64,000 nucleotides of DNA. It comes from Escherichia sp. E4742. Its GTDB lineage: Bacteria > Pseudomonadota > Gammaproteobacteria > Enterobacterales > Enterobacteriaceae. The stretch is from positions 1,426,001 to 1,490,000 of the forward strand of contig NZ_CP040443.1 of NCBI RefSeq assembly GCF_005843885.1, read 5' to 3'. The notes beneath the pieces are model-generated. The model saw nothing but the letters and a program-made list of their open reading frames with translations. It had not been told where the DNA came from and made no database searches. Below are positions 1 to 9,050 of this stretch, piece after piece. The first letter of the stretch is position 1. The number at the start of each line of letters is the position of its first letter. A program made the translations under genes and the position numbers.

Positions 1-29
1 TTTTTAAAATTAATTTCAGGTGGAAGGGC

Positions 30-112
30 TGTTCACGTAGGCCTGGTAAGACGCGCCAGCGTCGCATCAGGCAATCCATGCCGGATGCAGCGTAGACGCC
101 TTATCCCGCATG
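30..112. repeat. BIME (paired REP-type palindromes) downstream of infB
   Basis: Two GC-rich imperfect palindromes lie side by side: one around 39-76 (GGCCTGGTAAGACGCGCC, then CGCATCAGGC) and one around 78-111 (GCCGGATGCAGCGTAGACGC, then CTTATCCCGC). The second matches the E. coli REP consensus and the first its usual partner unit. The element sits between infB and the next gene of the operon (rbfA in K-12, beyond the window edge). Such units often stabilise upstream mRNA or bind gyrase or IHF. Confidence 0.85.
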
Positions 113-126
113 GAACCCTAAAAACC

Positions 127-2799
127 TTAAGCGATGGTACGTTGGATCTCGATGATTTCGAATACTTCGATCACATCGCCAGTGCGGACGTCGTTGTAGT
201 TCTTAACGCCGATACCACATTCCATACCGTTACGGACTTCGTTAACGTCATCTTTGAAGCGGCGCAGGGACTCCAGCTCGCCTTCGTAGATAACCACGTT
301 GTCGCGCAGAACGCGGATCGGGTTGTGACGTTTAACCACACCTTCGGTAACCATACAGCCTGCGATGGCACCAAATTTCGGCGATTTGAACACGTCACGA
401 ACTTCCGCCAGACCGATAATCTGCTGTTTCAGTTCAGGAGACAGCATACCGCTCATCGCCGCTTTCACTTCGTCGATCAGGTTATAGATGACGGAGTAGT
501 AACGCAGATCCAGGCTTTCCGCTTCAATCACTTTACGTGCAGAGGCATCAGCACGAACGTTAAAGCCAACCAGAATCGCGTTGGATGCAGCGGCCAGGGT
601 CGCGTCGGTTTCGGTGATACCACCTACGCCAGAACCGATGATCTTCACTTTAACTTCGTCAGTAGACAGTTTCAGCAAGGAGTCGGAGATCGCTTCCACA
701 GAACCTTGTACGTCTGCCTTCAGGACGATATTCACTTCGTGAACTTCGCCTTCGGTCATGTTGGCGAACATGTTCTCGAGTTTAGATTTCTGCTGACGAG
801 CCAGTTTAACTTCGCGGAATTTGCCCTGACGGTACAGTGCAACTTCACGTGCTTTCTTCTCGTCACGTACAACGGTAACTTCATCACCCGCAGCCGGAAC
901 ACCGGACAAGCCGAGGATTTCCACCGGAATGGACGGACCCGCTTCCAGCACTTCCTGACCCAGTTCGTTACGCATCGCACGAACACGACCGTATTCGAAG
1001 CCACACAGAACGATATCGCCCTTATGCAGAGTACCTTCGCGTACCAGTACAGTAGCAACCGGACCACGACCTTTATCGAGGAAGGATTCGATAACCGCAC
1101 CGCTCGCCATCCCGTTACGTACGGCTTTCAGTTCAAGGACTTCAGCCTGCAGCAGGATAGCATCCAACAGTTCATCAATACCGGTACCCGCTTTTGCAGA
1201 TACGTGTACGAACTGGCTTTCGCCGCCCCACTCTTCTGGCAGGATGCCGTACTGAGAGAGTTCGTTCTTAACGCGATCCGGATCGGCTTCTGGTTTATCG
1301 ATTTTGTTCACAGCAACCACCACCGGAACACCCGCCGCTTTCGCGTGCTGGATAGCTTCGATGGTCTGCGGCATTACGCCGTCGTCTGCAGCAACAACCA
1401 GGACTACGATGTCCGTTGCCTGCGCACCACGTGCACGCATTGAAGTAAACGCGGCGTGCCCCGGGGTGTCCAGGAAGGTGATCATGCCGTTTTCAGTTTC
1501 AACGTGGTATGCACCGATGTGCTGGGTAATGCCGCCTGCTTCGCCAGAGGCCACTTTCGTTGAACGAATGTAGTCCAGCAGAGAAGTTTTACCGTGGTCA
1601 ACGTGACCCATGATGGTCACAACCGGCGCGCGCGGTTCAGCCGCAGCACCTGTGTCACGGTCGCTCATTACCGCTTCTTCCAGCTCGTTTTCACGACGCA
1701 GGATAACTTTGTGGCCCATCTCTTCGGCTACCAGCTGTGCGGTTTCCTGATCGATAACCTGGTTGATGGTTGCCATTGCGCCCAGTTTCATCATCGCTTT
1801 GATGACTTGAGAGCCTTTAACCGCCATCTTGTTAGCCAGTTCGCCAACGGTGATGGTTTCACCGATCACCACATCACGGTTAACAGCCTGAGCTGGTTTC
1901 TGGAAGCTCTGCTGCAGCGAAGAACCTTTACGTTTTCCGCCTTTACCACCACGTACTGCTGCGCGCGCTTCTTCGCGATCGGCCTTAGATTCAGAGTGTT
2001 TGTTGCCTTTTTTCGGACGCGCTGCTTTCGCGTTACGACCACGGCCACGGCCGCCTTCGACTTCACGATCGCTTTCGTCTTCTGCCTGACGGGCATGTTG
2101 AGAGGTAGTAACGTGATAATCGCTGGAATCTTCAGTCGGTTCCGCGTTATCAGTCCATTTGTTTTCTTCCGCCATACGACGTGCTTCTTCAGCAACGCGA
2201 CGTGCTTCTTCTTCGAGTTTACGACGCGCTTCTTCTTCAGCTTTACGCTTGAGCTCTGCAGCTTCCTGCTCACGGCGGGCTTTTTCAGCCTGGGCGGTTT
2301 TAGTCATATCGTCTTGTTGATTGCTCACTTTGTCTTTTTCCGCAGCTTCACGTTTCGCTTGTTCAGCGGCTTCACGTTTAGCTTGTTCTGCGGCCTCACG
2401 TTCAGCTTTTTGTTGCGCCTCGCGTTTGGCCGATTCTTCTGCCTCACGACGGGCTTGCTCTTCCGCTTCACGCTGCGCTTGCTCTTCCGCCGCAAGGCGC
2501 TCGGCCTCTTGCGGGTCACGTTTCACAAAGGTGCGTTTCTTGCGGACTTCGATTTGTACCGATTTGCTTTTTCCACCGGTACCAGGAATGTTAAGGGTGC
2601 TGCGTGTTTTACGCTGCAGCGTTAATTTGTCCGGACCTGAATTTTTCTGGTTCAGGTGGTCAATTAAAGCCTGTTTCTCTTGTGCGGACACAGAGTCGTC
2701 AGCAGACTTCCGGATACCTGCATCAGCAAATTGCTGTACCAGGCGTTCCACGGAGGTCTGTCGCTCTGCGGCCAGCGTTTTAATCGTTACATCTGTCAT
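127..2799 (-). CDS. infB: Translation initiation factor IF-2
   Basis: This GTPase brings fMet-tRNA to the 30S subunit and promotes subunit joining. The 890 residues match full-length E. coli IF2-alpha. An N-terminal IF2-N fold is followed by a highly charged Glu/Ala/Arg/Lys repeat region (about 95-220). The G domain has P-loop GHVDHGKT near 398-405, then DTPGH and NKID. Domains II, III and IV follow, the last two binding fMet-tRNA. The in-frame starts of the short isoforms are present at Val158 (base 2328) and Met165 (base 2307). It is the distal gene here of metY-rimP-nusA-infB, 24 bases after nusA. Confidence 0.98.
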   Translation of the reverse strand: MTDVTIKTLAAERQTSVERLVQQFADAGIRKSADDSVSAQEKQALIDHLNQKNSGPDKLTLQRKTRSTLNIPGTGGKSKSVQIEVRKKRTFVKRDPQEAERLAAEEQAQREAEEQARREAEESAKREAQQKAEREAAEQAKREAAEQAKREAAEKDKVSNQQDDMTKTAQAEKARREQEAAELKRKAEEEARRKLEEEARRVAEEARRMAEENKWTDNAEPTEDSSDYHVTTSQHARQAEDESDREVEGGRGRGRNAKAARPKKGNKHSESKADREEARAAVRGGKGGKRKGSSLQQSFQKPAQAVNRDVVIGETITVGELANKMAVKGSQVIKAMMKLGAMATINQVIDQETAQLVAEEMGHKVILRRENELEEAVMSDRDTGAAAEPRAPVVTIMGHVDHGKTSLLDYIRSTKVASGEAGGITQHIGAYHVETENGMITFLDTPGHAAFTSMRARGAQATDIVVLVVAADDGVMPQTIEAIQHAKAAGVPVVVAVNKIDKPEADPDRVKNELSQYGILPEEWGGESQFVHVSAKAGTGIDELLDAILLQAEVLELKAVRNGMASGAVIESFLDKGRGPVATVLVREGTLHKGDIVLCGFEYGRVRAMRNELGQEVLEAGPSIPVEILGLSGVPAAGDEVTVVRDEKKAREVALYRQGKFREVKLARQQKSKLENMFANMTEGEVHEVNIVLKADVQGSVEAISDSLLKLSTDEVKVKIIGSGVGGITETDATLAAASNAILVGFNVRADASARKVIEAESLDLRYYSVIYNLIDEVKAAMSGMLSPELKQQIIGLAEVRDVFKSPKFGAIAGCMVTEGVVKRHNPIRVLRDNVVIYEGELESLRRFKDDVNEVRNGMECGIGVKNYNDVRTGDVIEVFEIIEIQRTIA

Positions 2800-2823
2800 G
2801 CTGTTCCTTCCTGCTACAGTTTA

Positions 2824-4311
2824 TTACGCTTCGTCACCGAACCAGCAAATATTACGGGCAGCCATAATCAGTGCTCCGGCTTTTTCGTCGGTCAACCCTT
2901 CGATATCAGCCAGATCATCAATGCCCTGTTCGGCGAGATCTTCCAGCGTACAAACGCCACGGGCGGCCAGTTTGAATGCCAAATCACGATCTATCCCTTC
3001 AAGGTTCAGCAGATCGTCAGCCGGTTTGTTATCACCGAGGCTTTCTTCCTGGGCCTGTGCAATGGTGGCCAGTGCATTTTTAGCACGCTCACGCAGTGCT
3101 TCAACGGTCGGCTCATCAAGGCCTTCGATTTCCAACAGCTCTTTCATCGGCACATAGGCCAGTTCTTCCAACGTTGAGAAACCTTCTTCTACCAGGACAG
3201 TCGCGAAGTCTTCGTCAATGTCGAGATAACGGGTAAAGGTGTCAATCGCTGCATGCGCTTCCGCCTGATGCTTAGCCTGCAGGTCGTCAACGGTCATCAC
3301 GTTGAGTTCCCAACCGCTGAGCTGCGAAGCCAGACGCACGTTCTGACCGTTACGGCCAATCGCCTGCGCCAGGTTACCGGCTTCAACGGCGATATCCATG
3401 GTGTGTTTATCTTCATCCACCACGATAGAAGCAACGTCTGCCGGTGCCATCGCATTAATCACGAACTGCGCCGGGTTATCATCCCACAGGACGATATCGA
3501 TACGCTCGCCGCCCAGTTCAGTAGAAACCGCCTGAACACGCGCGCCACGCATACCTACGCAAGCACCTACCGGATCGATACGTTTATCGTTGGTTTTCAC
3601 CGCGATTTTCGCACGAGAACCCGGGTCGCGAGCCGCTGCTTTAATTTCAATCACTTCTTCGCCGATTTCTGGCACTTCAATGCGGAACAGTTCGATCAGC
3701 ATTTCCGGCTTGGAACGGGTAACGAACAGTTGCGCGCCACGCGCTTCCGGGCGAACGGAATAAAGCACGCCACGAACGCGGTCGCCAGGGCGGAAGTTTT
3801 CACGCGGCAGCATATCTTCGCGCAGGATCACGGCTTCAGCGTTGTTGCCCAGATCCAGAGAGATGTTGTCGCGGTTTACTTTTTTCACCACGCCGGTGAT
3901 GATTTCACCTTCGTGTTCACGGAACTGATCAACCACCATCGCACGTTCGGCTTCACGCACTTTCTGCACGATAACCTGTTTTGCCGTCTGGGTGGTGATA
4001 CGGTCAAAGGTAACAGACTCAATCTGATCTTCAACGTAATCGCCCAGGTTCAGGCTTTCATCTTCATAACGTGCGGCTTCAAGGGTGATTTCCTTGGTCG
4101 GCTGGGTGACTTCATCAACAACTAACCAGCGACGGAAGGTGTCAAAATCACCGCTTTTGCGATCGATCTGTACGCGGACGTCGATCTCTTGTTCATATTT
4201 TTTCTTTGTTGCTGTCGCCAGCGCGCTTTCCAATGCTTCGAAAATCTTCTCGCGAGGTAGCGCCTTTTCATTGGATACGGCTTCAACTACAGCCAAAATT
4301 TCTTTGTTCAT
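2824..4311 (-). CDS. nusA: Transcription termination/antitermination protein NusA
   Basis: NusA binds RNA polymerase, increases pausing and hairpin termination, and takes part in lambda N and rRNA antitermination. The 495 residues match the E. coli protein. In order they are an N-terminal RNAP-binding domain (1-130), an S1 domain (about 135-200), two KH domains (about 200-345) with GMRGARV and GRNGQNV loops, and two acidic C-terminal repeats (about 360-495), of which the last binds the alpha-CTD or lambda N. The start has the leader GAGGTG about 12 bases upstream. It follows rimP after 27 bases. NusA is known to control termination within its own operon. Confidence 0.98.
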   Translation of the reverse strand: MNKEILAVVEAVSNEKALPREKIFEALESALATATKKKYEQEIDVRVQIDRKSGDFDTFRRWLVVDEVTQPTKEITLEAARYEDESLNLGDYVEDQIESVTFDRITTQTAKQVIVQKVREAERAMVVDQFREHEGEIITGVVKKVNRDNISLDLGNNAEAVILREDMLPRENFRPGDRVRGVLYSVRPEARGAQLFVTRSKPEMLIELFRIEVPEIGEEVIEIKAAARDPGSRAKIAVKTNDKRIDPVGACVGMRGARVQAVSTELGGERIDIVLWDDNPAQFVINAMAPADVASIVVDEDKHTMDIAVEAGNLAQAIGRNGQNVRLASQLSGWELNVMTVDDLQAKHQAEAHAAIDTFTRYLDIDEDFATVLVEEGFSTLEELAYVPMKELLEIEGLDEPTVEALRERAKNALATIAQAQEESLGDNKPADDLLNLEGIDRDLAFKLAARGVCTLEDLAEQGIDDLADIEGLTDEKAGALIMAARNICWFGDEA

Positions 4312-4338
4312 CGCGGGCTTTTCACCTCATCCAGACTA

Positions 4339-4791
4339 TTAAAAGTGGGGAACCAGGTTCGCCTTCTGGATATTACTCAGCGCGAACACTTCATCTTTAC
4401 CTTCGACGGTAACTGTGATCATTTCACCGTCTACCGCTTTGATAACGCCCTGCCATTTACGACGGTTTTGTACCGCCATACGGAGAACCAGAGTCACCTC
4501 TTCTCCGACAAAACGGGCGTAGTGTTCAGCCGTGAACAGTGGGCGATCGAGACCCGGTGAGGAGACTTCCAGGTTATAAGCAACGGTGATGGGATCTTCA
4601 ACATCCAGCACAGCACTTACCTGGTGGCTCACATCAGCACAATCATCAACATTGATGCCATCTTCACTATCAATATAGATGCGCAGTGTGGATGTGCGAC
4701 CGCGAATAAACTCGATGCCAACCAGCTCAAAACCCAGGGCCTCAACTGGCGCAGTAATCATCTCTGTTAATTTTTGCTCTAATGTGGACAA
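4339..4791 (-). CDS. rimP: Ribosome maturation factor RimP, TTG start
   Basis: RimP is needed for late 30S subunit assembly. The 150-residue protein begins [10 protein letters not shown], has the alpha/beta N-terminal domain and an SH3-like C-terminal domain, and ends LVPHF. The start codon is TTG at 4791, chosen because no ATG is available nearby. The G-rich stretch GGGGGTGGG directly before it can serve as ribosome binding site. An upstream in-frame TTG at 4803 would add only four residues and would overlap that site. It lies downstream of two hairpin terminators that separate it from metY, so expression depends on read-through or internal promoters. Confidence 0.96.
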
Positions 4792-4808
4792 GCCCACCCC
4801 CAAGACAT

Positions 4809-4828
4809 AAAAAAAGGGCCTAAAGCCC
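4809..4828 (-). terminator. Second leader terminator just before rimP
   Basis: On the minus strand the stem GGGC-TTTA-GGCCC is followed by seven T residues and ends only 17 bases before the rimP TTG start. It forms an intrinsic terminator in the rimP leader. A gammaproteobacterial rimP leader attenuator of this kind has been described; regulation by it is an inference here. Confidence 0.8.
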
Positions 4829-4850
4829 AGTTATTCTGTAGTCAGATAAC

Positions 4851-4872
4851 AAAAAACCCCGATAAATCGGGG
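4851..4872 (-). terminator. metY intrinsic terminator
   Basis: On the minus strand, CCCCGAT and ATCGGGG arms (two-base loop) are followed by TTTTTT. It lies 125 bases after the 3' end of metY and is the first of two terminators between the tRNA and rimP. Some read-through is needed to express rimP-nusA-infB from the metY promoter. Confidence 0.88.
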
Positions 4873-4997
4873 CTTTATATAACTGAACCCTATAACCGCA
4901 ACTGCGGTCTGGAGCACTTTCCAGAAGGATTTTTTCAAATCCCACTACGAAGGCCGAAGTCTTCACAGTATATTTGAAAAAGAACTCTAAGGGAAAG

Positions 4998-5074
<77 letters not shown>

Positions 5075-5089
5075 CCTGAAACGTGGCAA

Positions 5090-5118
5090 ATTCTACTCGT
5101 TTTGGGTAAAAAATGCAA
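5090..5118 (-). promoter_or_regulatory. metY operon sigma-70 promoter
   Basis: On the minus strand, -35 TTGCAT (5118-5113) and -10 TAGAAT (5095-5090) are separated by exactly 17 bases and end 15 bases before the mature tRNA. The arrangement fits a strong stable-RNA promoter driving metY-rimP-nusA-infB. Confidence 0.85.
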
Positions 5119-5212
5119 ATACTGCTGGGATTTGGTGTACCGAGACGGGACGTAAAATCTGCGGGCATTATAGTGATCCACGCCACATTTTGTCAACATT
5201 TATTGCTAATCA

Positions 5213-5230
5213 CATGAATGAATATCCAGT
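5213..5230. promoter_or_regulatory. Distal ArgR box in the metY-argG interval
   Basis: The site reads TGAATGAATATCCA against the ArgR half-sites TGAAT-N4-ATTCA (one mismatch in the right half). It stands about 120 bases upstream of the proximal pair at argG. K-12 argG is known to use an upstream box, which can also influence the divergent metY operon. Confidence 0.65.
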
Positions 5231-5331
5231 TCACTTTCATTTGTTGAATACTTTTGTCTTCTCCTGCTCTCCCTTAAGTGCATTATTTTACAAAAAACAC
5301 ACTAAACTCTTCCTGTCTCCGATAAAAGATG

Positions 5332-5370
5332 ATTAAATGAAAACTCATTTATTTTGCATAAAAATTCAGT
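5332..5370. promoter_or_regulatory. Paired ArgR boxes at argG
   Basis: Two 18-base boxes (5332-5349 and 5353-5370) are separated by 3 bases, so their centres are 21 bases apart, the usual spacing for one ArgR hexamer. The right box TGCATAAAAATTCA differs from the consensus at one base; the left TAAATGAAAACTCA at two. They lie 52-90 bases before the argG start, where they would overlap the promoter and allow arginine repression. The rest of 5119-5421 is AT-rich and has no gene. Confidence 0.8.
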
Positions 5371-5421
5371 CAGAGCGGAAATCCAGGCTCATCATCAGTT
5401 AATTAAGCAGGGTGTTATTTT

Positions 5422-6765
5422 ATGACGACGATTCTCAAGCATCTCCCGGTAGGTCAACGTATTGGTATCGCTTTTTCTGGCGGTCTGGACACCAGTGCCG
5501 CACTGCTGTGGATGCGAAAAAAGGGAGCGGTTCCTTATGCATATACTGCAAACCTGGGCCAGCCAGACGAAGAGGATTACGATGCGATCCCTCGTCGTGC
5601 CATGGAATACGGCGCGGAGAACGCACGTCTGATCGACTGCCGCAAACAACTGGTGGCTGAAGGTATTGCCGCTATTCAATGTGGCGCATTTCATAACACC
5701 ACCGGCGGCCTGACCTATTTCAACACGACGCCGCTGGGCCGCGCCGTGACCGGCACCATGCTGGTTGCTGCCATGAAAGAAGATGGCGTGAATATCTGGG
5801 GTGACGGCAGCACCTATAAAGGAAACGACATCGAACGTTTCTATCGTTACGGTCTGCTGACCAATGCTGAACTGCAGATTTACAAACCGTGGCTTGATAC
5901 TGACTTTATTGATGAACTGGGCGGCCGTCATGAAATGTCTGAATTCATGATTGCCTGCGGTTTCGACTACAAAATGTCTGTCGAAAAAGCCTACTCCACG
6001 GACTCCAACATGCTTGGTGCAACGCATGAAGCGAAGGATCTGGAATACCTCAACTCCAGCGTCAAAATCGTCAACCCGATTATGGGCGTGAAGTTCTGGG
6101 ATGAGAGCGTGAAGATCCCGGCAGAAGAAGTCACAGTACGCTTTGAGCAAGGTCATCCAGTGGCGCTGAACGGTAAAACCTTTAGCGACGACGTAGAAAT
6201 GATGCTGGAAGCTAACCGCATCGGCGGTCGTCACGGCCTGGGCATGAGCGACCAGATTGAAAACCGTATCATCGAAGCGAAAAGCCGTGGTATTTACGAG
6301 GCTCCGGGGATGGCACTGCTACATATCGCTTATGAACGTCTGTTGACCGGTATTCACAACGAAGACACCATTGAGCAGTATCATGCACATGGTCGTCAAT
6401 TGGGCCGTCTGCTGTACCAGGGGCGTTGGTTTGACTCCCAGGCGCTGATGCTGCGTGACTCTCTGCAACGCTGGGTTGCCAGCCAGATCACTGGTGAAGT
6501 GACGCTGGAACTGCGTCGCGGGAACGATTATTCAATCCTGAATACCGTCTCTGACAACCTGACCTATAAAGCAGAGCGTTTGACCATGGAGAAAGGCGAC
6601 TCTATGTTTACGGCTGAAGATCGTATTGGTCAACTGACCATGCGTAACCTGGATATTACCGATACCCGCGAGAAGCTGTTCGGTTATGCCAAAACTGGAC
6701 TGCTCTCCTCCTCCGCCTCTTCGGGCGTGCCGCAGGTGGAGAATCTGGAAAATAAAGGCCAGTAA
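5422..6765 (+). CDS. argG: Argininosuccinate synthase
   Basis: ArgG joins citrulline and aspartate with ATP to give argininosuccinate, the penultimate step of arginine synthesis. The 447 residues match the E. coli length. The N-terminal nucleotide-binding domain has the pyrophosphate loop AFSGGLDTSAAL at about 17-28, followed by the synthetase domain and a C-terminal oligomerisation helix. It is transcribed alone, divergent from metY, with three ArgR boxes upstream and an intrinsic terminator 19 bases after the stop. In K-12 opgE (yhbX) follows; here it does not. Confidence 0.98.
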   Translation: MTTILKHLPVGQRIGIAFSGGLDTSAALLWMRKKGAVPYAYTANLGQPDEEDYDAIPRRAMEYGAENARLIDCRKQLVAEGIAAIQCGAFHNTTGGLTYFNTTPLGRAVTGTMLVAAMKEDGVNIWGDGSTYKGNDIERFYRYGLLTNAELQIYKPWLDTDFIDELGGRHEMSEFMIACGFDYKMSVEKAYSTDSNMLGATHEAKDLEYLNSSVKIVNPIMGVKFWDESVKIPAEEVTVRFEQGHPVALNGKTFSDDVEMMLEANRIGGRHGLGMSDQIENRIIEAKSRGIYEAPGMALLHIAYERLLTGIHNEDTIEQYHAHGRQLGRLLYQGRWFDSQALMLRDSLQRWVASQITGEVTLELRRGNDYSILNTVSDNLTYKAERLTMEKGDSMFTAEDRIGQLTMRNLDITDTREKLFGYAKTGLLSSSASSGVPQVENLENKGQ

Positions 6766-6783
6766 TATCAGAGCTTTCGTGCT

Positions 6784-6808
6784 AAAGGCCGCCGATGCGG
6801 CCTTTTTT
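6784..6808 (+). terminator. argG terminator
   Basis: Arms AAAGGCCGC and GCGGCCTTT with loop CGAT are followed by more T residues, just after the argG stop. The stretch from here to about 7012 (some 200 bases) shows no ORF or recognisable remnant. Confidence 0.9.
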
Positions 6809-7014
6809 ACGACCAATAAAATCTGATTGCGCATAACGATTTAGATGTCTGTTCCAGCAAAGCTGGGCAATATCATGAGTTCATTAATATCGCTTGTCGC
6901 ATGCAAACTGAAGCTAAACGCACTATTGTGCGCCGATTCGTTTTGACGTTCGAAAGACAACGGGACAACGGAAATTGATCAAGTTGATGACATTCAGGAT
7001 GGATCAATAAAAAT

Positions 7015-7046
7015 GAAAAAAGACGCTTTTCAGCGTCTCTTTTTTG
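7015..7046. terminator. Terminator downstream of leuU (secG-leuU unit)
   Basis: Arms AGACGCT and AGCGTCT are flanked by A6 on the left and T6 on the right, so the hairpin can end transcription in both directions. It lies directly after the leuU 3' end on the minus strand. Confidence 0.9.
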
Positions 7047-7051
7047 GAATT

Positions 7052-7138
7052 TGGTACCGAGGACGGGACTTGAACCCGTAAGCCCTATTGGGCACTACCA
7101 CCTCAAGGTAGCGTGTCTACCAATTCCACCACCTCGGC
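7052..7138 (-). tRNA. leuU: tRNA-Leu (GAG)
   Basis: An 87-nt class II tRNA with encoded CCA, a long variable arm (TGCCCAATAGGGCT), anticodon GAG in CTTGAGGTG, and the leucine-specific A73. It reads CUC/CUU codons. It starts 14 bases after the secG stop, so secG and leuU are probably co-transcribed and the tRNA cut out. Confidence 0.97.
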
Positions 7139-7152
7139 ACGGATACTACTTT

Positions 7153-7485
7153 TTAGTTCGGGATATCGCTGGTCGGCTTAGCCGGAGCAGTTGGCTGAGT
7201 TTGTTCGGTTTTCGCCGGCGCACTCAAGTTTTCCCATTCGCTACCTTTATTGGTCTTGTTGCTGTTGATGTTACCCAGCACCAGACTGATGATGAAGAAC
7301 AACGTTGCCAGCACAGCCGTCATACGGGTCATGAAGTTGCCAGAACCACTTGAACCAAACAGCGTAGCGGAAGCGCCTGCTCCGAAGGAGGCTCCCATAT
7401 CAGCGCCTTTACCTTGCTGCAGCATGATCAGACCTACAAGGCCAATTGCTACAATAAGGAAAACTACTAAAAGAGCTTCGTACAT
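7153..7485 (-). CDS. secG: Protein-export membrane protein SecG
   Basis: SecG is the small subunit of the SecYEG translocon and aids the SecA cycle. The 110-residue protein has two membrane helices (about 3-20 and 52-72) joined by a Gly/Ala-rich cytoplasmic loop containing GKGADMGASFG, then a Pro/Thr/Lys-rich tail. The start at MYEALLVVF is preferred over an in-frame upstream codon that would add 16 polar residues before the first helix. It is followed by leuU. Confidence 0.96.
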   Translation of the reverse strand: MYEALLVVFLIVAIGLVGLIMLQQGKGADMGASFGAGASATLFGSSGSGNFMTRMTAVLATLFFIISLVLGNINSNKTNKGSEWENLSAPAKTEQTQPTAPAKPTSDIPN

Positions 7486-7668
7486 AATCAACCTGTTCCT
7501 TGCGGAGTTGCCGCGTACCAATGCTTCAACCAATAAAGCGGGAGTTTTTAATCTTTCCCACTGAAGCGGGTGTGAATACTAACCAAAGCGAATGACCTTC
7601 GCAAGGGCAATTTTATCGCATTGTATCAACTGCGGAAAAAAACAGCAAAACCGATGTGCTTAAGAAGA

Positions 7669-7696
7669 ACAAAGGCGACAATCGCCGCCTTTTTAG
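7669..7696 (-). terminator. Probable glmM terminator
   Basis: Complementary arms AGGCG(G)CGA and TCGCCT are followed on the minus strand by TTTGTTCTTCTT, 17 bases past the glmM stop. The remaining secG-glmM interval up to 7712 holds only the secG promoter region. Confidence 0.65.
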
Positions 7697-7712
7697 CCAG
7701 TTAGCTATCGAA

Positions 7713-9050
7713 TCAAACTGCTTTTACCGCGTCAGCGATGCGATGCGCAAATTCGGTTACCTGCGCTTCGTCTTCACCTTCTACCATCACGCGAATTAAC
7801 GGCTCGGTGCCAGATTTACGCAGCAACACGCGTCCACGGTTGCCCAGCGCAGCTTCAACCTCTGCGGTCACGGCTTTAACTGACTCATGCTCAAGCGGAT
7901 CGCCGCTACCTGCGGTGTAACGCACATTAACCAGAATCTGCGGGAACATTTTCATGCCGCTGCAAAGGTCGTGCAGGCTCATATGGTTACGCGCCATCGC
8001 CGCCAGCACCTGCAAACCAGCAACGATGCCGTCACCGGTAGTGGTTTTATCCAGCAGGATCACATGGCCGGAGTTCTCGGCACCGATGCGCCAGCCTTTC
8101 TCCTGCATTTTTTCCAGTACGTAGCGGTCGCCCACTTTCGCACGAGCAAATGGAATACCTAACTGTTTCAGCGCCAGTTCCAGCCCCATGTTGCTCATCA
8201 ATGTACCCACAGCACCACCACGCAGCTGGCCCTGACGAAGACCTTCACGCGCGATGATATACATGATCTGATCGCCATCGACTTTATTGCCTTCATGGTC
8301 AACCATAATCACGCGGTCGCCGTCACCGTCAAAGGCGATACCGAGATCTGCTTTTTCAGCCAGTACGCGCGCCTGTAACGCACGAACATCAGTTGCGCCC
8401 ACTTCGGCATTGATGTTTACGCCGTTCGGCTCACAACCGATAGCGATAACATTCGCTCCCAGCTCGCGCAGCACGTTCGGCGCAATGTGATAAGTCGCGC
8501 CGTTGGCGCAATCCACCACAATTTTCAGTTCGCTCAAACTAAGTTCATTCGGGAACGTGGCTTTACAAAATTCGATATAGCGACCCGCTGCGTCAACGAT
8601 ACGGCTGGCTTTACCCAGTTCTGCCGAATCAACGCAGCTGATCTCTTTTTCCATTTCCGCTTCGATGGCCTCTTCTACCGCATCCGGTAGTTTGGTGCCG
8701 TCGATGGAGAAGAATTTAATGCCATTATCGTAGAATGGGTTATGTGATGCAGAAATTACAATCCCAGCTTCTGCGCGGAAGGTACGTGTCAGATAAGCCA
8801 CGGCCGGTGTTGGCATCGGGCCAGTGAAGAGTGCGGAAAGACCGGCAGCCGCCAGACCCGCCTCCAGCGCCGACTCCAGCATATAGCCAGAAATACGCGT
8901 GTCTTTACCAATAATGATCTTACGGGAGCCGTGGCGCGCCAGCACTTTACCCGCAGCCCACCCCAGCTTAAGCACAAAATCAGGCGTGATCGGCGCATCC
9001 CCAACACGACCACGAATCCCATCGGTACCGAAATATTTACGATTACTCAT
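7713..9050 (-). CDS. glmM: Phosphoglucosamine mutase
   Basis: GlmM converts glucosamine-6-phosphate to glucosamine-1-phosphate on the way to UDP-GlcNAc, feeding peptidoglycan and LPS. The 445 residues match E. coli. The active-site phosphoserine is Ser102 in ISASHNP. The metal loop DGDGDR lies near 241-246, the sugar-binding motif GAENSGH near 322-328, and the phosphate loop RKSGTEP near the C-terminus. Its start overlaps the end of folP by 8 bases, implying translational coupling in ftsH-folP-glmM. Confidence 0.98.

Noticed and set aside
85..1443. 452-codon open frame opposite infB, and others opposite nusA, ftsH and mlaE
   Set aside because: They are mirror frames of conserved genes with strong codon bias. 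They encode His/Phe/Arg-rich sequences with no family resemblance.
2340..2500. Tandem DNA repeats resembling a small array
   Set aside because: They are the coding repeats of the charged IF2 region, irregular in length, and not CRISPR.
2321..3157. Ser/Ala/Arg repeat protein frame opposite infB
   Set aside because: The repeats come from the antisense of the IF2 Glu/Ala/Lys repeat array.
7051..7353. 100-codon plus-strand frame across leuU
   Set aside because: It reads the antisense of leuU (GLEPVSPIG type) and then of secG; not a gene.
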